From positions 1,469,162-1,533,161 of the forward strand of contig UYJD01000001.1 in the NCBI GenBank assembly GCA_900618795.1: a DNA stretch of 64,000 nt, written 5' to 3'. The notes beneath the pieces are model-generated. The model did no database searches and was not told where the DNA came from. It was given only the letters and a program-made list of their open reading frames with translations. Positions 1-10,076 of the stretch are shown here, in pieces. Source of the stretch: Cyanodermella asteris (lineage: Eukaryota > Ascomycota > Lecanoromycetes > Ostropales > Stictidaceae). The translations under genes were made by a program, and so were the position numbers. Position 1 is the first letter of the stretch, and every line of letters starts with the position of its first letter.

Positions 1-1069
1 GATTCAGTTGGCTTGCATTTCAATGCTCTTGGCTCCGGACGAGGAGGCTCTGGTGCCCCCGAAAAGGGTGAGCAACCAGGGGAGAAGGATATATGGGACC
101 GCATTTGGGATACTTTCACTTCGACAGTCACAGAAGCGGAAGGAAAATTCGTGGACCGTGCCAAAAGCTTTGACGCGAGCCCTGAAGAAGTTGAAGTCGG
201 TCTGTGGAGACTGCGTCGCAAGTCCTGGACCGCACTTCGGGCGAAGATTGACGAGGAGATGCTTGAAGGCAATTTGCTTCTGAAACTCAGAGAAAACTTT
301 GAGGATAAGTTCCGCTACGATGAGCTTGGAGTGCCTCGTATCTGGCGTCCGACGGACGATATTGAGGGCGTTTACACTAAAGCGCGCGAGTCAACACTGA
401 CGTTGATTCCACTGTTGGCACGTTTCAAACTCCACAAGACATCAGGTCCTCCGGCCTTGGATGACTGGATTGGGAGAATGCCACAGTCTGCAACTTCGGC
501 TGATGAAGAGGACTTGACACCCATTGGTGGCGTAGATGAAGATGAGGGGAAGAGTCTTGAAGAGGAAATGACCATTCTTGGCGATTCCAAACGTCAAGAC
601 ATCACGGTCCGCTTCAAGAAGACCGCAGACGGGGTCTATGTTGAGGCCAAGAGAAGTGCCATTGGCGGCATGACACAAGTGCCTCTATACTTTTACGGCC
701 TATTGCTTGCGCTAGGCTGGAACGAGATTGTTGCTGGTAAGTTTAAAAATATCTTCTCGATTTCACACGAGGCTAATATGTGCGACAGTGCTCCGCAACC
801 CGCTCTATTTCATGTTCCTGATCGTCCTTGCAATTGGAGCTTACGTCACGTACACTTTGAATTTGTGGGGCCCGATTCTGAAGATGACCAATGCGGCATC
901 TCAGCAAGCCTTGGAAGAGGGCAAGCGACGGCTTCGGGAGTTTTTGGAATCTTCCGACACGGGGAGACAAGCCATCGCAATGACCTCGCAGGACGGAATC
1001 AAAATGCAACGACTGAATGGCAGTGGTAGGGCTACGGCTGATGATGACGAAGCAGACGATGATCTATAG
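1..1069 (+). CDS. SEY1: Sey1/atlastin-type ER fusion GTPase, 3' part
   Basis: Sey1 is a dynamin-like GTPase of the endoplasmic reticulum that drives homotypic fusion of ER tubules. Only the C-terminal 338 residues are here; the GTPase domain lies upstream of the window. The frame is open from base 1. The visible part holds the helical-bundle region (for example [12 protein letters not shown]) and then the paired membrane segments that form the ER hairpin: the first around [19 protein letters not shown], the second around [18 protein letters not shown] 52-bp intron (737-788, GTAAGT...GACAG) lies exactly between the two membrane segments; splicing joins EIVA to VLRNPLYF, matching the family. 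The tail is short and ends in an acidic run ([10 protein letters not shown]) before TAG. The family assignment is secure; what I cannot see is the start. Confidence 0.93.
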
Positions 1070-2327
1070 ATTTGAAGCAACCAAAGGAATTGTCTCATTC
1101 CGGTGTATAAACCATTTGGGCATTGTGAATAAAAACACCTACCCTCCTCTGCGTGTCTGGCAGGCATTGACCATGTCGGCTGTAGTTTCTCAATGCTAGC
1201 CCGGCCCGAATGCGTTGATTCCTCTGCGTGCACGTCGACGCTCGGCTTAATGTGCATGCAGGTATGAACTCGGGGATGTTTCAGCTCTTCGACCGCTCGG
1301 AGACGAACGTGTCGGTCGGCCCGCACGCCTTCCGCAGACTCAGGACTTGACCAGTCAATTAGAGCCATGAAGACGAACCTGACTCGTCTGACACGGCGAT
1401 GCATCGTGGACCGTCAGCGGCTCCATCAAAGGGCTTGGTTGTTTCAGGAATCAGCACTGGGCCCAACTCCGCCACACACCGCATCTACCCTGCTGCAACT
1501 CCAGCGCCGCACCCTTCACCAGCAAGCTGCTACCCAACCGCGAGGACAGGTTGCGTCCTTTTTTCTTTGCCGCCGTCGATTCTTGAATCATTTCATCTAT
1601 ACCAGTACCTTTTTTTTCCCCCGGCCAGAACGGAATGGAGAGGGCGATATTCAGCCTCGCTGTGTACGCGCCGACGAAATTTGGGCGGTTCCACGGACCG
1701 GGGGAAAAGAAACTGTGCGCCCTCACGCAAGGAAAAGTCGCAAGTCCTCCAAAAAAAAAGGGGGGGGGAGAAGCATGGGGTGGTTGTTCGGTAAGTACGT
1801 ACATTGCGTGCCATTGAACACCCGGTTGAAGAGTGCGCAAAATGTGGCAGGGTTTCGAGTGGGCTGGGGAGGGGCGCAGAAGGGCCATCGCATCCCATCC
1901 GTTGAATTAATTGGGTTTGCTGACGACTTTTCTTACTCCCCCCCTTCGTGATCCTAGGGTTATAATTCTGTTCTCGTACATGTACATACATGATGCCCGG
2001 CCTCGTCTTTGGCCTTTTCTCGTTTTCCCTTCGTCTTGGTCTTTCTTTGTTCTTTCTTAGCTTTCATTTTTTTTTTTTATTTTCGTTTCCTTCTTCTATT
2101 CTTCGCGTAACGCTATTCGTCCTTTTGTAATTTTTCTTCTCCATTCTCACCTTGTTTGTCATTGAACTCTTCATCGTGACCGTCTGCTCCCCTTTACACC
2201 ACCGCAACAAAATCCCTTTCACCACATCCGGCTGGCCGTGCTATCGCTCCTCATTCAGAAAGGTCTTGGAACCATCACCACCACAATTCACAATCAAGTT
2301 TCTTTTTCTTTTTGACAATCAAGAAAA
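1070..2327. other. Intergenic region, no gene seen
   Basis: No convincing ORF. The stretch holds homopolymer runs (poly-A then poly-G near 1752-1770, poly-C near 1937, poly-T near 2067) and a pyrimidine-rich segment from about 2000 to 2300 that looks like the promoter and leader of the small gene at 2328. Confidence 0.6.
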
Positions 2328-2654
2328 ATGTCCACCCCAACCACAACAGACACCCCATCCGCCGCCACCTCCACCTCCAGCGCAGCCGCGACCACGAGCG
2401 CCTCGGTCACCCAAGTCATATTCGGCAGCCTGGACTCGCCGACCTTCATCGTCCCGATGGCGATCGCCTCGCTCACGTTCGTCGGCCTGGCGGTGTTTGC
2501 GATAACGTACAACTGCATGAACAAGTCCAGGGAGCAGCGGAGATGCGTCGCGTACCACCGGACCTCGTCGAAGGAGTGGTTGCCGGAGATTCACGTGCCG
2601 GTCAAGTATAAGCAGGCGCGAGCGCAGGAGGCGGCGATCTATCGCTTCGGATAG
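2328..2654 (+). CDS. Small single-pass membrane protein, unrecognised (108 aa)
   Basis: I do not recognise a family. The 108-residue product starts with a Thr/Ser/Ala-rich stretch (residues 1-27). One clear hydrophobic segment follows (about 38-60, FIVPMAIASLTFVGLAVFAI), then a basic, Tyr/Arg-containing tail of about 45 residues ending IYRFG. This suggests a type I or type III single-pass protein with a short S/T-rich outer part and a cytosolic tail. The ATG sits in a good context (AAAAATGTC) directly after a long pyrimidine-rich leader, as for an expressed fungal gene. The N-run gap begins only 17 bases after the stop, so the 3' end cannot be inspected. The frame is real-looking by composition (GC-rich third positions), but the function is unknown. 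Confidence 0.65.
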   Translation: MSTPTTTDTPSAATSTSSAAATTSASVTQVIFGSLDSPTFIVPMAIASLTFVGLAVFAITYNCMNKSREQRRCVAYHRTSSKEWLPEIHVPVKYKQARAQEAAIYRFG

Positions 2655-2671
2655 AGATCTGAACCGGGGGG

Positions 2672-2696
2672 NNNNNNNNNNNNNNNNNNNNNNNNN
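2672..2696. other. Assembly gap (25 N)
   Basis: A run of 25 undefined bases flanked by G-rich sequence (GAACCGGGGGG before it, GGGGGGAAGGG shortly after it). The flanking G runs suggest a read or assembly break in a homopolymer-rich segment. The true length is unknown. Confidence 0.98.
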
Positions 2697-3548
2697 GATT
2701 TGGGATGGGTCGGTGAGCCGAGGGGGGAAGGGCCTGGCTCGAGGGCAATTTTTTGAGGCAAAAATTTTGTGCATTTTGATGACGATTCCGAAATGTATGT
2801 GAGGAGTGTGGTACTGCGTTGCAATGGGGGTGGGATCTTGGGCGTCGACGATTGATGGCAGCACGCAAACGCCCTCTTGATGGGAAAGAATGCCGGGTCA
2901 CAGCGTCGCTGACCGTTGTCGGCCCAGATCGTGAGCTTTGGTATTCGAAGACCGGGCGCTGGCTGGAGGCGGCGAACCAGAGCTCAAGCGTCGTGCAGGG
3001 GCGCCTCGCGTCCAAGCCAGACTGGATCGGACTGAAGTGATGGCCAGTACGGGAAGATGGATCGAGATTCACTCAGTATCTGCAGGGCAGACATCAGGGT
3101 GCATACATCGGTGGGAAATTATATGTGCGGCACGCGTCATCCCAACGCGTGACTCGACCGCGTATACAAGGAGAACAAGGCAAGAGAAGTAGATATAAAA
3201 CTTCCCAAATTCGGCACGAATCAGATGACGACAAAACGATTGCAATGCACATTTGACATGATCGCCCAAGTGACTTATAGATATGGACAGTTTCGTTCAC
3301 TTTCGTTATAGACATCCCGTGACATCGTCGTATATACAAGTGTTTTGCCGATTCACAGGCTCCACATTGAACCCCTCGACAGACTCCTTTGACATTCCTT
3401 ATCTTGACATCTTCATGCAAAAGCCGTAAAGTCAATTATCCCTGGTAAAATGCTCGCCCGAAACCCGTCAAGGACAGCCAAGCTTTTGTTTCGGTACTCA
3501 ACTTCGAATCGAGCACTGAAGGATGTGTAATGTACGAGCGTCGTTCGT
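2697..3548. other. Intergenic region, no gene seen
   Basis: Sequence between the gap and the stop of the CFEM gene. No ORF with coding character. The last 100-200 bases should be the 3' untranslated region of the minus-strand CFEM gene. Confidence 0.5.
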
Positions 3549-4164
3549 TCAGAGTGCGGCGACGATACCAACGAGACCAGCCAGGAGACCACCGATGGCC
3601 TGGGTGGCGTGTGCGGCGCCACCGGTGAACTTGGGCTGAGCTGAGGACGCGGCGGTCTGCATGACAGCCGTGGCCTTGGGTGCGGAAGAGCCGGCACCTG
3701 CTGCCATGGTGGGCGCGGGGCCGGTGGGGGAGATGGCGTTGGTAGTGGAAGGGATGGCGATGTTGACGGGAGCGGAGGACACCAGTCCACCGCCGTTGGA
3801 GGAAACGCACTGGCAAAGACCGACTGCGCTGCTGGAGACGGCGTAGGCGGTCGAGACGTCGTTGCTGCAGGCGCTCAGAACGCACTGTGTCAGGGCGGCG
3901 TTGTTGATCTGGGACTGGTGCGAGCACTGGCAGGCGAAGTCGGTGTAGACGCAGCCTTGCGAGCTACCGGCGGAGGTCAAGCAAGCTTGTCCGCAGGAGG
4001 GGATAGCCTCAGCTAGGGAACTGGAGGTGGCATATTAGCGTTCTGGTCCTGTCGAAAGACCACCGTTGAATGAAGGCGGCAAATGGGACTACCTACAGGC
4101 ACTGGGACTGAGCGTGGGCCAGGCCAGCAAAGGCGGCCACGAAGAGGGTAGCGAAGAACTTCAT
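3549..4164 (-). CDS. CFEM-domain secreted protein, probably GPI-anchored
   Basis: Small secreted cysteine-rich CFEM protein, a fungal extracellular family whose known members bind haem or act at the host or cell-wall surface. Model: exon 1 4164-4097, intron 4096-4021 (76 bp, GTAGGT...CTCCAG), exon 2 4020-3549, 179 residues. Exon 1 encodes a signal peptide (MKFFATLFVAAFAGLAHA). The CFEM domain follows (about residues 20-85) with the pattern PSCGQAC, QGC, YTDFACQC, TQCVLSAC and GLCQC. The Asp before the CxC pair is the residue that ligates haem iron in characterised CFEM proteins. A Ser/Ala/Pro-rich linker leads to a hydrophobic C-terminus (IGGLLAGLVGIVAAL) typical of a GPI signal. The upstream stretch is AT-poor with no obvious regulatory site. 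Whether it is an effector or a haem-uptake protein cannot be told from sequence. Confidence 0.9.
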
Positions 4165-6234
4165 CTTGTAGTCGGTATGGACGGTCGAGGACGTTGTGCA
4201 AGTCCTTGAGACGTCGAATTGAAGTCCACTGTCGCGGGCGCTCCTGTTTTAAGGTTGACGACGACACAAGAGAAAAGACTTGAGAGACGCGGTAGAAGGC
4301 GAACCGGCGCCAGACACCTTATAGCTGGGTAGCAATCTGAACGAGCTAGGCGTAGCTAACTTCGCTCGAAGGCTGTTGCACTGACCAGGTCGTGGTCCAG
4401 GTCCAGGAGACGCAGGCCTCTGGTTGGCTGCGAGACCGTCCAGGCCGAGGACTCTCTGGGGAAATTGGGGTCGAAAGCGGCATGGAGGCAGCCGGCGTGG
4501 ACATGAAAAGAGGGAAAGGTGGAGAACGGCGCAGCGTCGACGGGGTGTAATTGGTCGAGATCAGAGTCAGATGTGGCTCGGTGCATGTGCGATCTACCGA
4601 GGCTTCGAACCTTGTGCCGCTTGTTCCATCTTCACCAGCCTTCGAGAATCGCGATGCCAGCTAAGCAATAAATATCCTCTGGTGGTTGCTTTTCCACTTG
4701 CAACATGAGGCTGAAACTGTCGACAGGTGACGATCTTCGCGCTTTCAATAACCGATAATGCAATAAGGTTAGAGAGGCGAGCATGGCCTACCGTGGGGAC
4801 GCGATGACTAGCAGCGACAGCAGCACGGTTCTGGTGAACACTCGAGCTATCATGGGATCGAGGTGGATATCGATTCTGTTGCCCTCCGCAAAGGCCGCGG
4901 TCTGATTCTCGAGGCATATTGGTTCGTATTCCACCTTCTTGTCAGTTTTTCGACGCGCATTTATTGTACGTGATGCGATGCATTGTGCGTTCTGCGCATT
5001 TTCCGAATACATGACGATGCCGAGGCCAACTTCTGCTCTGCTCTGTGTTGCTTGTCAGCGGAGAAGGTCGAAATCTTTGTGGATCCATTGGACAAGTCGA
5101 TACGAGCAGAGCGGTCGGGTGTTGGGAGTCCTTAGAGTAGCGTGACGCGCGGCTGGCCAGAAACTCACAGAGCAGCTCAGCCAAGTTTGCCCCGCAAGCC
5201 ACGCGAAAGCCACGCGCCAAAGGTATCAGGAATCCTGTTCCCAAACCCGAATGTGTACCTACCTCGTGCCTGCTTCCTGTCATGGCAGTCTTCTCCCACA
5301 CTCATCTCGTCAACTAGCTTGATTGTGATGCATTCAGCGAATGTTGGCCATTTCGCATGCAGATCGACCTGAGAGAGGTCGCTGCAGACTTGCTTCATCG
5401 AGTGCGCACTCGAAGCTACTTCAGGGCACCTTGATGATAAAGACACGGATCAGATTCGCATCGGATGGACTTTACCAGCCACTCCCGACGTGCCGTACCA
5501 CCTCGCAGTGCAGTTGGTTGTCCGACTATATACAGCATCATTTCCTGCCTGAGCACGCTGCCCGATACGCTTCTGCCCATCGATGAAACGGGACCGCGAA
5601 ATTAGACTCGCAACCTCCAACGTCCTTAGCCGATGTTGGCGGTGCCGCAGGAGCTGAAAGCTCGATGCCCAATACCAAAGCAGACCCTGGATACATAATT
5701 CAGCGAGCCACGGAATTTTCGGTTCATGACCAGCTGCGTTCCTTTTGCCCACTCCACTCAGCGACCGACGGCATGAAACACGAGGTCTGTTGCATCAATA
5801 GCAACGTCCTGAGCGAATCGGGAGGTGCATGTTGCTGTTTCGAGACTGGAGATCTCGAGATGGCCTCAAAATTGGCCTACGACCGTTGTGCGTGGTCATG
5901 CAAGACCCGTGATCACCTAACGTCAAGACGAGGTCAGCGTGAATGCTGTTTGCCGTCTCTGCCGGTACCCCTTTCAGGATCGACAAGCGTGAAGCGACTC
6001 ACCGCTAGCAAGAATTCAAAACACGCACGAAAAGTCAGCCGGGGAAGCACCAGGCCCGAATTTCGATAAAACGTAGAAAACTGGGCATTCGCCGTCGGAT
6101 CGAGGAACATCTATTTCGAAAAAGACAAGTCATTTGCTGCCTCTTGAAGTGATGACTTATCGTTGTAACAGCAACGGTCTATGTGGTATATCGTTCGCGA
6201 TGCAACAGGTAATATCAATGACGGATAAACATGA
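4165..6234. other. 2-kb intergenic region, no gene supported
   Basis: Both strands carry only short ORFs without recognisable domains, signal peptides or good splice patterns. The first few hundred bases are the CFEM promoter; the last hundred should be the 3' end of the GH125 transcript. I see no repeat array. Confidence 0.5.
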
Positions 6235-8017
6235 TCAGACCTTTGTGTCATCCAAGCGGTACGGCTTGGCTCCTTCACCGAAGATCAGATGAGGCTTTCG
6301 CGCTGCGACGTCGATAATAGTCTGCGCGAAAACCGAATTGGCCCAAGCAAACCAGGGTCCTAAGAGTTTGGTCAGTTCAGTCAACGCAGATGGTTCACAA
6401 TCTCGACTTACTGGTATAATCCCTGACATTCCTTACGTTTATGCTTTCATGGACCAGACCAAGCCTGCTGCTTTCGAGAACAGCTTGTATGCTTTCCTCG
6501 ATCTCCCTGTCGTCGTTGCTAGTCATCGCCTCCACCAGTTTGCTCATAGGCCAGGCATGAGAAAGACCGATGTGGGGTCCTCCGATGCCTGAAAATCCTC
6601 TGCCTTTGAGGTAATATGGATTGCCACTCTGTTCCAGAATCATCTTCCTGGTATTTTTGTAAATCTCATCGTTTTTGTCGACAAAGCCGAGAAACGGAAG
6701 CGCAAGCAAAGATGGCAAATTGGCATCGTCCATCATGATGTGGCTACCATAACCGTCGGTCTCGAAAGCAAAGACTTTGCCGTATTTCTTGTGGTCAACA
6801 ACGCCGTGTTCATATATGCCCTGCTTGATCTCCTTGGCTTGCTCGGCCAGATCTTCAGCATACTTTGTCTTGCCAAGTCCGGCAAGAATATCACTTGTGC
6901 GCTTGAGCTCAACACTCATCATGGCATTTGCTGGAATGAAGAATGGCAGGATGCACGCGTCGTCGCTAGGGCGGAACGCGCTTCGTATAAGGCCCGTGTT
7001 CGCCGCCGTAGGGTTGCCGAGACCTGCCAGATTGAGGGTCTCGGTGCCTGCGTTTGTCGTTCTTCTGAACGTGTACTCGTTGCCTTGAAACTGACCAGTT
7101 TCCTGGTTGAATACCGGCTTGGCCTGTTCCTTCACAGTCCTCATGACAGCATCCAGGGCCAAAAACCAACGTTCTGTCATGAAATCGGTGGATTTGGTGT
7201 GGTCGTAGAACTCATTGCCGAGACGAAGAAAGTGAGCCAACGAGTCAAGCTCGTACTTGCATTCAAAGACGGAATGCGGTTCGTACATCGGGTGAACCTG
7301 ATCGGTCTGACCGCTGACGGAAGGCGGTAGCTTGGACGGGGGAGGAGGCTGAAACGCATTGCAATAGGGAGATAATATGACGTATTCAGCCTGCGTGTTG
7401 ATTGCACCGGCAATGAGTTTCTGGAGACTCGGCTCACGAGCAGCCAATGCTTGGTAGCCTTGTAGCTGATTCGTCGAGTCTCGCAACCATTCGGCATTGA
7501 TGTCGCCGGTGACGATGAAGCTCTGGGGGCCTAACCATGCTCCAGGTCTCCCCGGTCGTTTCTGTTGCTCGGGCTCACTACCATCAACATGCCAGGAGAC
7601 CGTGGTGTCAAGCGTGTTTGGGTAGGCATTTTCGAAAAGTCTGGCGAGATCTGGATCCTTCATTCGACTCGTGATTTCCCAGATGACTTTCTCGACCAAC
7701 GGCGAATGGAAAGTCCGACATCTAGGGGACGGCCGTTGGAAAGGAAGTGCCAGCTGGCCCTTGCTTGCAGGCGGATGGGTCACGCTGGAATAGTGAAGGT
7801 AGTTGGGACACGCGTTGTCCTTTGAGTTTTGAAACCCCGCAGAGAGTACGTGCTGTGGTGACTGACGCAGAAGGTCCTGCTCGACGTCGTTGATGCGAGT
7901 CGATGTTGGAGGTACCTGACGCCTCGTCTCCTGCTTGGCATCGACGTCGGCGACCGCAAGCACAGCGAGAGCTGAGACGAGCCAGGCCCTCAAGCCTGCC
8001 GTCGGAGCCGGAGACAT
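6235..8017 (-). CDS. GH125 exo-alpha-1,6-mannosidase, secreted
   Basis: Glycoside hydrolase family 125 (formerly DUF1237): inverting exo-alpha-1,6-mannosidases that trim mannose from N-glycans or cell-wall mannan. Model: exon 1 8017-6412, intron 6411-6360 (52 bp, GTAAGT...CTTAG), exon 2 6359-6235, 576 residues. A signal peptide lies at the N-terminus (hydrophobic core WLVSALAVLAVADV). Family hallmarks are GPQSFIVTGDINAEWLRDS (about 165-183), GYGSHIMMDDANLPSLLALP (about 435-455), GPHIGLSHAWPMSKL and the terminal HESINV...DYTRPWFAWANSVF block. The splice restores DYTRPWFAWAN across the junction, which fixes the intron; without it the frame stops early. The length fits fungal members. It stands alone and is not in a CAZyme cluster. 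Confidence is high for the family; substrate is from family knowledge. Confidence 0.94.
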
Positions 8018-8950
8018 GGCTCCGTCGAGATTGGGCTCAGAAGCCTTTCATACAGACAGAGCGCGGCGTTGTTCTCGAGACGTGGGACAGCTGTCTATAC
8101 CTTCTCTCCGTGGACTGAAAGACAGCTCAATGTGCCCGTCGCGGCCGGTTCCGATCAGGGCGGTTAAACTATGCTAATAATGCTAGGTGATGGTCGCGCA
8201 GGCAATGCGTACAGACGGACAGCGAACGTCGACGTGGTGAGACTGAAGAAGGTTGAATACAGGTAGCGAGAGGAGTGTTTACATGGCGTATGGTGTTTGT
8301 TGCATATGACAGGTAAGGGATCGTTATTCTTATCTGGCGTTAATTTAGAATCGGACCCGCTCCCGACCTCAGCTGCGCTCAAACTCTTTTTGCGCTGAGC
8401 CTTGGCAAGCGCAACCGTCTGCCCTGACCACCTCAGACATCATCTCGTGCTTGCATCCTGATCGCAGCCTACTTGACGGCTACGCGGACAATTGCATTCT
8501 GCTCTGAAGATACATACTTGGACCGACAATGAAGGGCCCATCAGTTGCGAGCCTGTAGTAATTCAAAGCAACGAGCACTTTGAGCAGTAGCGATAAATTG
8601 TACTGAGACATGAACTTGTTATGGCTGTAATTGCAGAGCATCGCACAAAACGTAAGTGCAAGTCGAAATAGCTCAATAAGTAGTCACTGATTCAGCCGAT
8701 CATGCATATCCCTTGTACGCCGATGGAAGATGACACGCGAGTACAAAATGTGGTAGGTGTAGTAGGCCATACTGCGAAACGACTCCGGTGATAAAAGTGC
8801 CAAGCCGCATAACATTTTGCCCATACTTCCTGTTCGGGAAATCTACCATCCCAAAATCCAGACCAGCTCTCGCAAGCTCCCCGAAGCGTTTAACCACGCA
8901 ACCGTCCACCACCAGATAACGCCGCTCGCCATCGGCAAAACCCATCCAAG
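8018..8950. other. Divergent intergenic region
   Basis: Lies between the oppositely oriented GH125 and uL23m genes and should contain both promoters. No ORF, repeat or RNA gene supported. Confidence 0.5.
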
Positions 8951-9559
8951 ATGGCGCCCCGCGGCAAGCTCCTACACTTCGGCACGCTGACCCGCCGGCC
9001 CTTCAAACCGCCAGTCGGCACGAAACCCGTCTGGCTCCCCAACTTCACCATCACCCTCCTGCGAACACCCCACCTGCCCCCGCAATTCGCCTCCTTCATC
9101 GTGCCCCTGAACATGAACAAGCTCGACATCAAAGACTACCTGTACAACGTCTACTCCGTACCCGTCCTCGCCGTCCGCTCGTACGTCCAACAGCAGCCCG
9201 TGCAGGCCGCGGTCCAGGGGCCCGGACGGGGCGTCATGCGCCGCTGGTTCAGGCCCAAATCGATCAAGAAGATGACCGTCGAGATGGGGCCGAGGGAAGA
9301 GGGCAAAGGTGGCAAGGGGGGGGGTATCTTTGTCTGGCCCGAGGAGATCGAGGAGGAGGACATGGAGCCTTGGGATAAGAAGATTTACGATACGGCGAAC
9401 AAGCACATGGAGAGGCAGTCGCGGCTCGCCGAGACGGTTCGTGAGGGCAGGGTGGAGAGTACGGGATGGAGCGCGGTGAGGGAGCAGGCGAGGCGGATGA
9501 GGGAGGGGAAGGAGGAGTGGAGGCCGACATGGCAGGACTTGAGGCGGAAGGACGAATAG
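8951..9559 (+). CDS. MRP20: Mitochondrial large-subunit ribosomal protein uL23m
   Basis: Nuclear-encoded protein of the mitochondrial 54S (large) ribosomal subunit, homologous to bacterial L23, which sits at the polypeptide exit tunnel. It is a single exon of 202 residues. The diagnostic block runs from WLPNFTITLLRTPHLPPQ to NKLDIKDYLYNVYSVPV (about residues 28-75), followed by the AVRSYVQQ strand. Fungal uL23m proteins have the long charged C-terminal extension seen here, with FVWPEEIEEEDMEPWDKKIY and a basic/Trp-containing tail. The ATG has a good context (CAAGATGGC) and is the first in frame. It is one of two mitoribosomal genes in the window (with uS19m at 22807). Confidence 0.93.
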   Translation: MAPRGKLLHFGTLTRRPFKPPVGTKPVWLPNFTITLLRTPHLPPQFASFIVPLNMNKLDIKDYLYNVYSVPVLAVRSYVQQQPVQAAVQGPGRGVMRRWFRPKSIKKMTVEMGPREEGKGGKGGGIFVWPEEIEEEDMEPWDKKIYDTANKHMERQSRLAETVREGRVESTGWSAVREQARRMREGKEEWRPTWQDLRRKDE

Positions 9560-10076
9560 ATTGTGAGGGGGAGCAAGAGCGTGGCCGAATCGATGGCCCA
9601 CCATTTTTTGTAAAATTACGGCTTCAGGGGTGTTCTTTTGTACTATACTGCTTTGAAAAGCAATCATTCGACAGTGGATTCCAAGGGCGTATAGACATGT
9701 CGGTCAAAGGATGGCAGGTCTCGATCGCCTACGAGCCTCAATCGCCACAGTTTAGATGCGTGGATGAATTATTTAAGATCTCATGAGGCGCTGTTCTTGA
9801 TCAATCAAGGAATCGCCTGCATATGCTTTACTGACTGGTCACAGCTCGCGTCTAACAATTTGCGCCCTACAGCAGTGACTGACATACCGTCGAGTGCAAA
9901 AGAGCACACTCCATGCATCAAATCGTAGGTACCTGTGACAGAGATCTCGTGTATTCATACGTTGTCAATGATGGGTATATGCTAATTTATACACTAAGCA
10001 ATGAACGCTATGAGAAAGAAAATCATGACACATCAATGAATGCTCAACATCCTCCGTTGCCCTCCTTTGGGTCGCC
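9560..10076. other. Convergent 3' intergenic region
   Basis: Space between the convergent uL23m and Lon genes. It is AT-richer than its flanks, as expected for two facing terminator regions. No gene seen. Confidence 0.5.

Noticed and set aside
4594-4620. tRNA T-arm-like GGTTCGAAGCC on the minus strand
   Set aside because: The flanking bases do not pair as a T stem and no acceptor, D or anticodon arm is found at the right distances.
5665-6069. 134-codon plus-strand ORF upstream of GH125
   Set aside because: Cys-rich by chance, no signal peptide, no homologous feel, and no promoter or splice support.
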